This document shows, piece after piece, positions 37,731-45,953 of a stretch of 64,000 bases of DNA. This DNA comes from Pseudoclavibacter sp. RFBB5 (GTDB lineage: Bacteria; Actinomycetota; Actinomycetes; Actinomycetales; Microbacteriaceae): the NCBI RefSeq assembly GCF_002931555.1, contig NZ_PSTZ01000007.1, positions 248,001 through 312,000 on the forward strand, read 5' to 3'. Numbering within the stretch: the stretch's first letter is position 1; every line of letters begins with the position of its first letter. The notes below the pieces were generated by a model, which was not told where the DNA came from, searched no databases, and saw only the letters and a list, made by a program, of their open reading frames with translations. The position numbers and the translations under genes were made by a program.

Positions 37731-37736
37731 TAGCGT
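37731..37736 (+). promoter_or_regulatory. -10 box of the leaderless baeRF-like promoter
   Basis: TAGCGT, six bases before ATG 37743. Confidence 0.5.
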
Positions 37737-37742
37737 GCAGAG

Positions 37743-38873
37743 ATGTTGCCAAGTGATATTCCCACCCATGAAGATCTGCTTGAACTGACCGAGTACCGGG
37801 GCGAGGGCAGCGTGAGCATCGCCATCCCGGCATCGAGCGCGCCGAGCGAGTCGGAGGCTCTGCGACTCGAGCTGCGCGCGGCGGTGAGCCAGGCGGCGAA
37901 GGAGCTCGAGGCGCTCGGCCTGGACCGGGCGCGAATCGCGAAGACCCTCGATCCCGCGAAGCAGCTGGAGTCCGATCCGGAGTTCTGGCGGGCACAATCC
38001 CGGTCGCTCGTCATCCTGGCGGCCCCCGATCGCTTCCGCACCTTCCGCCTTGCCAACCGCCTGGGACAGCACGTGGCCGTCGGCGACCGATTCGACGTCG
38101 GCGCGCTTCTGCGTGCCACCACCTTCCCCAACTGCGGGTTCGTGCTCGGGCTCTCCCGAGGAGAGGTGACGCTCTTCGAGGTGCTCGCCGACGCGAAGCC
38201 GCGCCAGCTGCCCATCGAGGGGCTCCCCGACGACCTTCCCCTGGTGCTCGAGCACACGACGACGGGCGGACGCTTCGACCGACAGCGAGCGCAGGGCACG
38301 ACGGGCGATCGCATCGGCCATGAGCGTTTCGCGAGGATCGTCCAGGAGCAGGTCATCCCGATCCTCCGGGAGTCGGGCGCACCGCTCATCCTCGCGGCGA
38401 CGGGAGACTTCGACACCGCCTACCGAGCAGTGAACGAGTACCCGGGGCTCCTCGAGCAGCGCATCGGAGCGCATCCGGGGTCGCTGGCGGCCGGTGAGCT
38501 CGATGCGAAGGCGCGCGGCATCCTCGACGACCACTACCGCAGCGAGATCAATGCCTGGCGCGAGGAGTTCGGGACGAAGCGCAGCAATGGCCACGCGACG
38601 ACCTCGATCAACGAGGTGGCGAGGGCCGCGTCGCAGGGCGCGGTTGCTGAGCTCTACTTCGACATGGACTCCACGCTCGAGGGGGAGCTCGACGAGCACG
38701 GCAAGCTGACGCGCGCCGAGACGCCCGGCCCGCACACCTACGCGATCGTCGACGAGATCGCGGCGCGCGCCCTCAAGCACGGTGCGAAGGTCAGGGCCGT
38801 GCGCAGGGGCGACCTGGTCGACGGCGCGGAAGTGGCCGCGACGCTGCGGTACCCGCTGGACTCCACGGCGTAG
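37743..38873 (+). CDS. baeRF-family (eRF1/Pelota-like) protein
   Basis: A 376-residue soluble protein whose N-terminal half (SVSIAIPASSAPSES; SLVILAAPDRFRTFRL) and central acidic/basic domains resemble the bacterial baeRF families related to archaeal eRF1. A GGRFDRQ segment at about residue 180 sits where a GGQ-like loop might be, but it is not GGQ. The C-terminal part resembles a ribosomal L7Ae-like domain with an acidic strand EIAARALKHGAKVRAV. Members are proposed to act on stalled ribosomes. ATG 37743 has TAGCGT six bases upstream. The assignment is from memory of the family. Confidence 0.5.
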   Translation: MLPSDIPTHEDLLELTEYRGEGSVSIAIPASSAPSESEALRLELRAAVSQAAKELEALGLDRARIAKTLDPAKQLESDPEFWRAQSRSLVILAAPDRFRTFRLANRLGQHVAVGDRFDVGALLRATTFPNCGFVLGLSRGEVTLFEVLADAKPRQLPIEGLPDDLPLVLEHTTTGGRFDRQRAQGTTGDRIGHERFARIVQEQVIPILRESGAPLILAATGDFDTAYRAVNEYPGLLEQRIGAHPGSLAAGELDAKARGILDDHYRSEINAWREEFGTKRSNGHATTSINEVARAASQGAVAELYFDMDSTLEGELDEHGKLTRAETPGPHTYAIVDEIAARALKHGAKVRAVRRGDLVDGAEVAATLRYPLDSTA

Positions 38874-38888
38874 ACCCGCGACCCGACG

Positions 38889-38930
38889 GGGTGGGGCGCT
38901 GACTCGGACCGAGTCGGCGCCCCACCCTTT
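38889..38930. terminator. Strong bidirectional terminator
   Basis: Seventeen-base arms with one mismatch (GGGTGGGGCGCTGACTC and its complement) around the loop GGACC, followed by TTT. It separates the convergent baeRF-like and antiporter genes. Confidence 0.85.
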
Positions 38931-38943
38931 CCCGTGTGCCCCC

Positions 38944-40644
38944 TTACGCGCCGCCGAACCGGAGCGCCTCGGTGTCGAGGCGGTTCTGGGCCTGCTCGAT
39001 CGTCCGCGACGAGTAGGTGCCGGATGACCTTGCGTCGAGCAGCGCGAGCTGGGCGTTGTCGAGCAGGATGCGCGTGAGCTCGCGGCGCTGCAGGTGCGCG
39101 TCGTCGAGATCCTCGTCGAGCTCAGCGCGGTTGGCGAGCAGGCCACCCATGCGAGCCGCCAGCGTGCGCACCTGCTCGAGGACCTCTGGGTCGTACGATT
39201 GCCCGTCCGCGCGCCGCAGCTCGGGGTTCGCGAGTGATTCCTGCGCGACGTCGAAGACCTCGTCGGCGAGGCTCGAGAGCTCCCGCGCGTCTGCCTGCGC
39301 GTCGGTCCCGGTCACGCCGAGCCGCTTGATGAGCCAGGGGAGCGAGCCGCCCTGGACCACGAGCGTGACGATCGCGACCGTGAACGCGATGAGGACGAGC
39401 TGCGGGCGGTACGGGAAGTCCGAGGGCAGCGACTGTGCGGCGGCGAGGGTCACGACACCCCGCATCCCCGACCAGGCGAGCACGGCTCCGCCGCGCCAGC
39501 CCAGTCCCTCGTCCCGGTAGAAGGCCATGTCCGCGCTGGCCCGCTTCGCCCGGTCGAGCAGGCGTGGCCGCACGTTGTCCTTGCCGGCGACCCGCTCCAG
39601 GAACTGGTCGAGGCGAGGAGCGACGAGCGTGGCCCTTCGCTGTTCGCTTCGGAGCATCAGCACTAGGGGAATCACGAACGCGACCCTGATGAGGACGAGC
39701 GCGGCCGTCGCGAGGAGCCCGATCCCGACCGCGTGCAGGAGGCCGATGCCGTCCTCGTCGCCGTCGACCGACTCGATGAGCGCCGAGAGCTCGAATCCCA
39801 TGAGGAGGAAGACGCCGTTCTCGAGGAGCAGCTGCGCCGTGCGCCAGTTCGTGCGCTCGCTGATGCGGTCCTGCGGACTGAAGCGGCTGGCACTCGCGTG
39901 CCCCGTGACGAGGCCGGCGACGACGACGGCCAGGACGCCGGAGCCTCCGATCTCCTCGGTGGGGACGTACGCCAGGAAGGGAACCGTGAACGAGATCGCA
40001 GTCGTCAGGACGGGGCTGCCCAACCTCGAGCGCACGAAGACCGTGACCGCCCCGACGAGGGCACCGAGCACCACGGCGAGCGTCACGGCGAGCACGAAGT
40101 CGCCGACGGCACCCCAGAACGAGAGCGCACCGGCCGTCGCGGCGATCGCGCTGCGCAGCATGACGAGCGCCGTCGCGTCGTTGACGAGCCCCTCGCCCTC
40201 GAGCACCGTGACGAGGCGCGGCGGCAGCCCGAGGCGCTTGCCGATGGAGGTCGCGGCCACCGCATCCGGGGGACTGATGACAGCGCCGAGGGCGACAGCT
40301 GCGGCGAAGTTGAGGTCGGGCAGCAGCGCGAAGAGCAGGAGGCCGCTGCCGAACGCCGAGATGATGACGAGCAGCACCGAGAGGCCGGTGATGGATCGCA
40401 GATTGCGGCGGAAGTCGGTCAGCGGAACGTTGACGGCGGCCGAATAGAGGATCGGCGGCAGCACGATCGTGAGGATCAGCTCCGGCGGGAACTCGAAGTC
40501 GGGGACCCCGGGGAGATAGCCGACGCCGATGCCCACGATGACCAGCAGGATGGGCGCGGCAACCCCAAGCTTCGGGGCGACCGCGGCGACCGCGACGATG
40601 ATCAGGATCGCGGCGACGCCGAAGACTGCGAGTTCGAGCTCCAT
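38944..40644 (-). CDS. Cation/proton antiporter, CPA1 (NhaP) family
   Basis: A 566-residue integral membrane protein with about twelve helices (residues 1-420) and a hydrophilic C-terminal tail of about 130 residues. It has PPELILTIVLPPILYSAA and the ion-site region SPPDAVAATSIG and LEGEGLVNDATALV, where the Asn-Asp pair is the expected Na+ site. It exchanges Na+ or K+ for H+. The frame is open far upstream of ATG 40644 but that part is hydrophilic and antisense to another gene, so it is excluded. TAGTCT lies eight bases before the ATG. Confidence 0.88.
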   Translation of the reverse strand: MELELAVFGVAAILIIVAVAAVAPKLGVAAPILLVIVGIGVGYLPGVPDFEFPPELILTIVLPPILYSAAVNVPLTDFRRNLRSITGLSVLLVIISAFGSGLLLFALLPDLNFAAAVALGAVISPPDAVAATSIGKRLGLPPRLVTVLEGEGLVNDATALVMLRSAIAATAGALSFWGAVGDFVLAVTLAVVLGALVGAVTVFVRSRLGSPVLTTAISFTVPFLAYVPTEEIGGSGVLAVVVAGLVTGHASASRFSPQDRISERTNWRTAQLLLENGVFLLMGFELSALIESVDGDEDGIGLLHAVGIGLLATAALVLIRVAFVIPLVLMLRSEQRRATLVAPRLDQFLERVAGKDNVRPRLLDRAKRASADMAFYRDEGLGWRGGAVLAWSGMRGVVTLAAAQSLPSDFPYRPQLVLIAFTVAIVTLVVQGGSLPWLIKRLGVTGTDAQADARELSSLADEVFDVAQESLANPELRRADGQSYDPEVLEQVRTLAARMGGLLANRAELDEDLDDAHLQRRELTRILLDNAQLALLDARSSGTYSSRTIEQAQNRLDTEALRFGGA

Positions 40645-40836
40645 GGAACAGCAGACTAATCGGCTGGGGGAGATGGGCCGCTCCGGTACGCGCGTCGGAA
40701 TGTTGCACTCCATTTCGGTCGGTGACGCGACCCGACGCCCATGCTCCGCGCGCGGACCTACGATCGGGCAACTCCCCGCACCGTCAGCGCTGCTGCCCCG
40801 GCGTGCGTGGGACCCCGATCCCGTGAGAGAGGCACC

Positions 40837-42111
40837 ATGTCGAGACGCCAAGGACCCGGACGATTCACGGTCGGACTCGCCCTCCAGGGAGCGGGCTGGC
40901 ACCCCGCCGCCTGGACGGTCCTGCCGCGCGGCGACGGCACCAGGCTCACCGAGCTCGGCTACTGGCGCGACCTCGTGCAGCACGCCGAGCGAGCCGGCAT
41001 CGACTACGTCACCTTCGAGGACGCCTACCAGATCGAGGGGAGCGCACCGGACTGGGAGGCCCCCCGCGACCTCGCCGAGGTGTCGCTCGACGCGACCCTC
41101 CTGGCAGCGTCGCTCGCGCCGCTCACGAAGCGCATCGGGCTGGTCCCGACCATCGGTCTGACGCACGCGGAGCCCTTCCACGCGGCCACGAGCATCCAGA
41201 CCCTCGACTTCGTCTCCCTCGGCCGTGCCGGCCTGCGCGCGAAACTGAGCGCGAGCGCGGCCGAGGCCGCGAGCTTCGGCCGCAAGAGCTCGCTCGGTCT
41301 CGACGCGATCTTCGCCGAGGGCACCGACTCCATCGAGGCCATCCGCCGGCTCTGGGACAGCTGGGAAGACGACGCCGTCATCCGCGACGCGAGCACCGGC
41401 CGCTTCATCGACGCCGACCGCCTGCACTACGCCGATTTCGAGGGGGAGCACTTCAGCGTCAAGGGGCCGTCGATCGTGCCCCGCTCGCCGCAGGGCCAGC
41501 CTCCCGTCTTCGCGCTCGCGCAGGCCCAGGAGTCGTTCGACTTCGCGGCTCGGCAGGCAGACGTCGTGTTCATCACGCCGGGTCGCTCGACGGTCGCCGA
41601 GCTGGTGGCGGCGATCCGGGACGCCGAGCTGCGTGTGGGCCGCACAGGGGAGCCGCTGCGCATCGTCGCCGACCTCGAGATCTTCCTCGGCGACGAGGAC
41701 GGCTCCACCGAAGAGCACTTCCGCGCCCTCGACGAGCGCGTCCGCGCCGACTCCGGGTATCGCAGCGACACGAGGGTCGTCGTGCGCTCGAACGTCATCA
41801 CGGCAGAGCTCATCGCCAAGTACGCGGATGCCGGCCTCGACGGCGTCCGCGTCCGCCCGCTCACCCACGGCGACGTCGCCGAGTTCGTCGACCGCGTTCG
41901 GCCGATGCTCGAGGCGAGGGGCATCGTCGCACCTCCCAATCCGCGCGAGAAGTCGCCGAGCCTGCGCAAGACGTTCGGCCTCGTCCCGCGTCCGGCCAAC
42001 CGGTTCGCGGCCTCCCACGCGGAGAGGCCCGGAACCGCTGGCGCTGCATCGACCCGCGATGCCAGGAGCTCCGCACAGCCGGCATCCGCACGAAAGGCAC
42101 ACCGCGCATGA
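40837..42111 (+). CDS. LLM-class flavin-dependent monooxygenase
   Basis: A 424-residue luciferase-like flavoprotein (RFTVGLALQGAGWHPAAW; HAERAGIDYVTFEDAYQ). It starts at ATG 40837 after GAGAGAGG, with a TACGAT -10 candidate at 40759-40764. Its stop overlaps the start of a second monooxygenase (ATGA), so the pair is coupled. They are the first genes of an apparent catabolic set, completed by the ABC importer downstream. Confidence 0.85.
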   Translation: MSRRQGPGRFTVGLALQGAGWHPAAWTVLPRGDGTRLTELGYWRDLVQHAERAGIDYVTFEDAYQIEGSAPDWEAPRDLAEVSLDATLLAASLAPLTKRIGLVPTIGLTHAEPFHAATSIQTLDFVSLGRAGLRAKLSASAAEAASFGRKSSLGLDAIFAEGTDSIEAIRRLWDSWEDDAVIRDASTGRFIDADRLHYADFEGEHFSVKGPSIVPRSPQGQPPVFALAQAQESFDFAARQADVVFITPGRSTVAELVAAIRDAELRVGRTGEPLRIVADLEIFLGDEDGSTEEHFRALDERVRADSGYRSDTRVVVRSNVITAELIAKYADAGLDGVRVRPLTHGDVAEFVDRVRPMLEARGIVAPPNPREKSPSLRKTFGLVPRPANRFAASHAERPGTAGAASTRDARSSAQPASARKAHRA

Positions 42112-43505
42112 CCAGCCCAGCGCTCAAGCAGGTCCACCTCGCCGCGCATTTCCCCGGCGTCAACAACACGACCATCTGGACCGACCCGGACGCCGGAAGC
42201 CAGATCGACCTCGCCTCCTTCCGCGCGTTCGCTGAGACAGCGGAGCGCGGCAGGTTCGACTACCTCTTCCTCGCGGAAGGGCTGCGGCTCCGTGAGCACA
42301 AGGGGCGCATCCACGAGCTCGACGTCGTCGGTCGCCCCAACACGCTCGTGATCCTCGCCGCCCTCGCGAGCCTCACCACGCACATCGGCCTCGTCGGCAC
42401 GCTCTCCTCCACCTTCAACGAGCCGGCGGACCTCGCACGGCAGCTCGCGACGCTCGACCACCTCTCCGGTGGGAGGGCGGGCTGGAACGTCGTCACCTCG
42501 AGCGACGCCTTCCACGGCCAGAACTTCCGCCGCGGAGGCTTCCTCGAGTACGCGGAACGCTACGAGCGGGCCGAGGAGTTCGTGCGGCTCTCGAAGCGAC
42601 TCTGGGACTCCTGGGAGTCCGACGCGATTTCCGCGAACCCCGGCCGAGGGGAGTACCTGCGCCAGGACGGTGTGCACCGCGTCAACCACGTCGGCAAGCA
42701 CTTCGACATCGAGACCATCTCGAACGTGCCGCGAAGCCCGCAGCGGTACCCGGTCATCGTGCAGGCCGGCGACTCACCGGCCGGGCGCGACTTCGCCTCC
42801 GCGACCGCCGAGATCATCTTCTCGCTGCACGCGGCCTTCGAGGACGGCAAGCGCTTCTTCGACGACGTCAAGTCTCGCCTCCCCGCCGTCGGGCGGTCGA
42901 AGGACTCGCTCCTCATCATGCCCGCCGCGACGTTCGTCGTGGGTGACTCCGAGGCGGATGCACGCGAGCGGTCCCGCGCGGAAGCGCTCGCCCAGATCAG
43001 CCCGCAGACGGCGATCGCCATGCTCGAGCAGGTCTGGGGGAGGGACCTGTCAGGCGTCGACCCGGACGGCCCGCTTCCCGACCTCGAGCCGGGTGACGAG
43101 CTCATCCGTGCAGGCCAGGCCAACGACCTCTCCAAGCAGCGCGCCCAGATCTCGAAGTTCCGGGAGATCGCGGAGCGCGAGTCGCTCAGTGTCCGAGAGC
43201 TCATGCTGAAGCTCAACACGCGCCACACGTTCGTCGGAACCGGCGCGCACATCGCCGAAGAGATCTCCCGCTACGTGCAGGGTGGTGCCGCCGACGGCTT
43301 CGTGATCGTCCCCTCGCTCATCCCGAACGGGCTCGACCGGTTCGTGGACGAGGTCATTCCCGAGCTGCAGGAGCGCGGCGTCTACCGCGAGGAGTACACG
43401 CCGGGTGCGACCCTGCGGGAAACCCTCGGCCTGCCATCCGAGCCGCCATCGGCAGAGGCCCCGAGCGGCCGGCTGCTTGGCGCTGGAGGGGCCGTCGGGG
43501 CCTGA
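42108..43505 (+). CDS. NtaA/SnaA/DszA-type flavin monooxygenase
   Basis: A 465-residue enzyme of the FMN-dependent nitrilotriacetate/dibenzothiophene-sulfone monooxygenase group (LKQVHLAAHFPGVNNTTIW; LDHLSGGRAGWNVVTS; GRGEYLRQDG). These enzymes use FMNH2 from a separate reductase to open C-N or C-S bonds. No FMN reductase is adjacent. The substrate is unknown; nearness to a peptide-type importer suggests a small imported N- or S-containing molecule. Confidence 0.86.
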   Translation: MTSPALKQVHLAAHFPGVNNTTIWTDPDAGSQIDLASFRAFAETAERGRFDYLFLAEGLRLREHKGRIHELDVVGRPNTLVILAALASLTTHIGLVGTLSSTFNEPADLARQLATLDHLSGGRAGWNVVTSSDAFHGQNFRRGGFLEYAERYERAEEFVRLSKRLWDSWESDAISANPGRGEYLRQDGVHRVNHVGKHFDIETISNVPRSPQRYPVIVQAGDSPAGRDFASATAEIIFSLHAAFEDGKRFFDDVKSRLPAVGRSKDSLLIMPAATFVVGDSEADARERSRAEALAQISPQTAIAMLEQVWGRDLSGVDPDGPLPDLEPGDELIRAGQANDLSKQRAQISKFREIAERESLSVRELMLKLNTRHTFVGTGAHIAEEISRYVQGGAADGFVIVPSLIPNGLDRFVDEVIPELQERGVYREEYTPGATLRETLGLPSEPPSAEAPSGRLLGAGGAVGA

Positions 43506-43547
43506 AGGTCAGGGTGCGGCGATGAGAATTTCGCGGGCGGCCGGATG

Positions 43548-44246
43548 TCAGCGCCGCAGCGGCGCGAGGCCTCGCGCGTCGAGCGCGGTCTCCAGGAGAC
43601 CGACGGCCCTCGGTCCCACGCCGTGCAGCGACAGGAGGTGCTCGCGGCTCGCGCCAGCGACATCTCCGAGCATCGTCTGACCCGCCTCGGCAAGCGCGCG
43701 CGCTGCCGGAGCGCCGATCCCGAGGCGCGCGAGCGGCTCCGTGTCGGCGGCCGACGGCTCGGCCGGGACCCGGTGCACGCCGAAACGGTCCTCTGGGTCG
43801 ATCCGGCCGAGCAGCTTCTGGGAGAGACGGCCGAGCGTGCTGAACTCCTCCGGGGTGAGCGCGTCGACGATGAGCTCGCGCACCTTGGCGACGTGCCCTG
43901 GCGCGGTCTCCTCGAGGAACGACATCCCCTCGTCGCTGAGCTTGGCGATCTTCGCCCGTCGATCGTCTGGGTGGCTCGTGCGCTCCACGTAGCCTCGCTG
44001 CTCAAGGCCGAGGACGACCCTGGACAGGCGGGGGAGCGTCGCGTTGGTGCGTGTGGCGAGGTCGGTCATCCGCAGGCTGCGCCCGGGCGACTCTGAGAGG
44101 ACGGCCATCACGAGATACTCGTAGTGCGTGACGCCGGCGTCGTTGCCGAGCTGAGTGTCGAGTGCCCCTGGGAGGAGCTCGACGACCCCGATGAAGTGCA
44201 GCCACGAGTGCTGCTCGTCTGCGGTCAGCCATCTCGGTTCGCTCAT
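43548..44246 (-). CDS. MarR-family repressor fused to a helix-hairpin-helix-like domain
   Basis: A 232-residue protein. Residues about 1-150 are a winged-helix MarR repressor (MTDLATRTNATLPRLSRVVL, then the wing YVERTSHPDDRRAK). After a linker, residues about 170-232 form a compact helical unit with LARLGIGAPAARALAEAG and LLSLHGVGPRAVGLLE, the pattern of helix-hairpin-helix DNA-binding motifs. This addition is not part of ordinary MarR proteins, which are about 145-160 residues long. It is divergent from the VOC gene; the operator-like repeat at 44268-44283 lies between them. Start ATG 44246 follows GGGAG. Confidence 0.78.
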   Translation of the reverse strand: MSEPRWLTADEQHSWLHFIGVVELLPGALDTQLGNDAGVTHYEYLVMAVLSESPGRSLRMTDLATRTNATLPRLSRVVLGLEQRGYVERTSHPDDRRAKIAKLSDEGMSFLEETAPGHVAKVRELIVDALTPEEFSTLGRLSQKLLGRIDPEDRFGVHRVPAEPSAADTEPLARLGIGAPAARALAEAGQTMLGDVAGASREHLLSLHGVGPRAVGLLETALDARGLAPLRR

Positions 44247-44267
44247 GGCCCCATTCTCCCGACTTTT

Positions 44268-44299
44268 ACTTGTAGATGCAAGTTTTTGAGTGCTACGGT
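44268..44299 (+). promoter_or_regulatory. MarR-type operator overlapping the VOC-gene promoter
   Basis: The operator ACTTG-TAGATG-CAAGT (44268-44283) is a perfect inverted repeat of the kind bound by MhqR-like MarR proteins. It covers the -35 element TTGTAG (44270-44275). With 18 bases between, the -10 TACGGT is at 44294-44299, and ATG 44307 follows after seven bases. Confidence 0.7.
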
Positions 44300-44306
44300 T
44301 CCAGGC

Positions 44307-45191
44307 ATGACGACAACAGACGGCGACAAGCTCGACGCAGGCACCGGCATGGGCCTCGTCTCCCTCCACGTCGGCGACCTCGCCGCGCAATCCGAGTACT
44401 ACCGAACGGCCCTCGCGCTCGAGCCCATGGCCGAGGCCGACGGCGAGATCACGCTCGGCCGTGGACGGGTGCCGCTCGTGCGCCTGCGCCACACCCCAGG
44501 CCTCCCCATTCCTTCGCGCCGTGCCGCGGGACTCTTCCACACCGCGCTCCTCTTCGAGACGCCGAGCGACCTCGCCGCGACCGTCTACCGAGCCGCGCAG
44601 CACCAGCGCTCGCAGTTCGTCGGCTCCTCCGACCACCACGTGAGCGAGGCGTTCTACTTCACCGATCCAGAGGGCAACGGCATCGAGCTCTACACCGACC
44701 GGCCCCGCGACACGTGGCTCGACGCCTCCGGCCGCATCGCCATGTCGACCGAGTTCCTGGACCCGAACGCCTACCTGCGCGCCAACCTCGTCGAGGCGAC
44801 CGCGGATGCGCCGCACACGGCGGCTGCCGACGTGGGCCACGTGCACCTGCAGGTCGGCGACGTCGACACCGCCAAGGGGTTCTACGTCGACACCCTCGGC
44901 TTCGAGACGACCACAACCTATCCGGGTGCCCTCTTCGTGAGCGCGGGCGGCTACCACCACCACGTCGCTCTCAACGTGTGGAACAGCGCAGGGGCCGGCC
45001 CCCGCGCGGCAACCCTCGGACTCGGCCAGCTCACCATCGAGGTGCCAGCGCGGGATGAGCTCGACGCGGTCGCCGAGCGGCTGCGCGGCGCAGGCCTGCA
45101 GTTCGCCGACGACGGCGCCTCCATCACCGTGCTGGACCCGTGGCGCTCCGAAGTGGTGCTCCGAACACGCGACCAGGCGGTCGCCGCGTGA
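44307..45191 (+). CDS. VOC-family ring-cleaving dioxygenase-like protein (MhqE/CatE type)
   Basis: A 294-residue protein with two glyoxalase/VOC modules. Metal ligands expected in the second half are His in DVGHVHLQVGD and in YHHHVALNVW and the later Glu; the first half has FHTALLFE and NGIELYTDRP. This is the layout of CatE/MhqE-type enzymes that act on (hydro)quinones or catechols. It overlaps the esterase gene by four bases, and is controlled by a MarR-type operator. It is the counterpart of the mhqE half of the Bacillus mhqED pair. Confidence 0.8.
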   Translation: MTTTDGDKLDAGTGMGLVSLHVGDLAAQSEYYRTALALEPMAEADGEITLGRGRVPLVRLRHTPGLPIPSRRAAGLFHTALLFETPSDLAATVYRAAQHQRSQFVGSSDHHVSEAFYFTDPEGNGIELYTDRPRDTWLDASGRIAMSTEFLDPNAYLRANLVEATADAPHTAAADVGHVHLQVGDVDTAKGFYVDTLGFETTTTYPGALFVSAGGYHHHVALNVWNSAGAGPRAATLGLGQLTIEVPARDELDAVAERLRGAGLQFADDGASITVLDPWRSEVVLRTRDQAVAA

Positions 45192-45835
45192 GCCACCTCG
45201 CCATCACGACGGCCCTCACCTCCGCCGGGGGAAGCCTCCAGGACGATGCGGCCGACCGTCCGATCCTGCTGCTCATGCACGGCTACGGCTCGCACGAGGA
45301 CGACCTCACCAGCCTGCTCCCGTCGCTCGGCGACCGTTTCGCCTGGGCCTCGCTTCGCGCGCCGCTCGTCCTCCGCCAGCAGACGCCCGCCGAGGTCGGC
45401 TCCTACGCGTGGGTCCCCATCGATCGTCCTGGACTGCCGGACCCGGTGCAGGCCGCGGCCGCGACCGACGCGGTGACGGCCTGGCTCGACGAGCACACCG
45501 CGCCCACCGCGAGCATCATCCCCATCGGGTTCTCCCAGGGCGGGCTCATGGTGACGCAGCTCCTTCGACGCGACCCGCAGCGCTTCGCGCGCGGCGCCGT
45601 GCTCTCCGGCTTCTCCCTCCAGGGCGAGCAACCCGGTGACGCTGAGCTCGCACGCCTCCGCCCGCCGGTGTTCTTCGGCCGCGGAGACCGGGACCAGATC
45701 ATCAGCGACGAGACGTTCGAGCGCACCACGGGCTGGCTCGCGGACCACGCCACCCCGACGGAGAAGGTCTACCCGGGGCTCGCGCACGGCATCTCGCCGC
45801 AGGAACTCCAGGACCTCGCGGCCTTCCTCGCCTGA
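45188..45835 (+). CDS. Phospholipase/carboxylesterase-like hydrolase (MhqD type)
   Basis: A 215-residue alpha/beta hydrolase with the nucleophile in IGFSQGGLM, the acid Asp in GRGDRDQII and the catalytic His in LAHGIS. It is similar in layout to MhqD, which accompanies a VOC dioxygenase in the Bacillus quinone-resistance regulon. It begins with GTG inside the stop of the VOC gene (GTGA). A perfect hairpin terminator follows the gene. Confidence 0.82.
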   Translation: MSHLAITTALTSAGGSLQDDAADRPILLLMHGYGSHEDDLTSLLPSLGDRFAWASLRAPLVLRQQTPAEVGSYAWVPIDRPGLPDPVQAAAATDAVTAWLDEHTAPTASIIPIGFSQGGLMVTQLLRRDPQRFARGAVLSGFSLQGEQPGDAELARLRPPVFFGRGDRDQIISDETFERTTGWLADHATPTEKVYPGLAHGISPQELQDLAAFLA

Positions 45836-45886
45836 AGGCCGCCGCGCGGAATGTGACCCCGCGTGTCCCCCTGGTACTCGAGATTT

Positions 45887-45912
45887 CGGCCGCCCGCTTC
45901 CGCGGGCGGCCG
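45887..45912 (+). terminator. Hairpin terminator of the VOC-esterase operon
   Basis: CGGCCGCCCGC-TTCC-GCGGGCGGCCG, a perfect eleven-base-pair stem with a four-base loop, 52 bases past the esterase stop. Confidence 0.7.
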
Positions 45913-45953
45913 TCTTCCTAGTCTCTGGACATCCCCACCACGAAGGAGTCCAG

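Noticed and set aside
37743-38873. Treating this gene as a chemotaxis protein, a label sometimes attached to such proteins
   Set aside because: It has none of the domains of chemotaxis proteins; the domain layout fits baeRF better.
40645-42102. Long N-terminal extension of the antiporter frame
   Set aside because: The added residues are hydrophilic, lie antisense to the LLM gene, and the first membrane helix begins right after ATG 40644.
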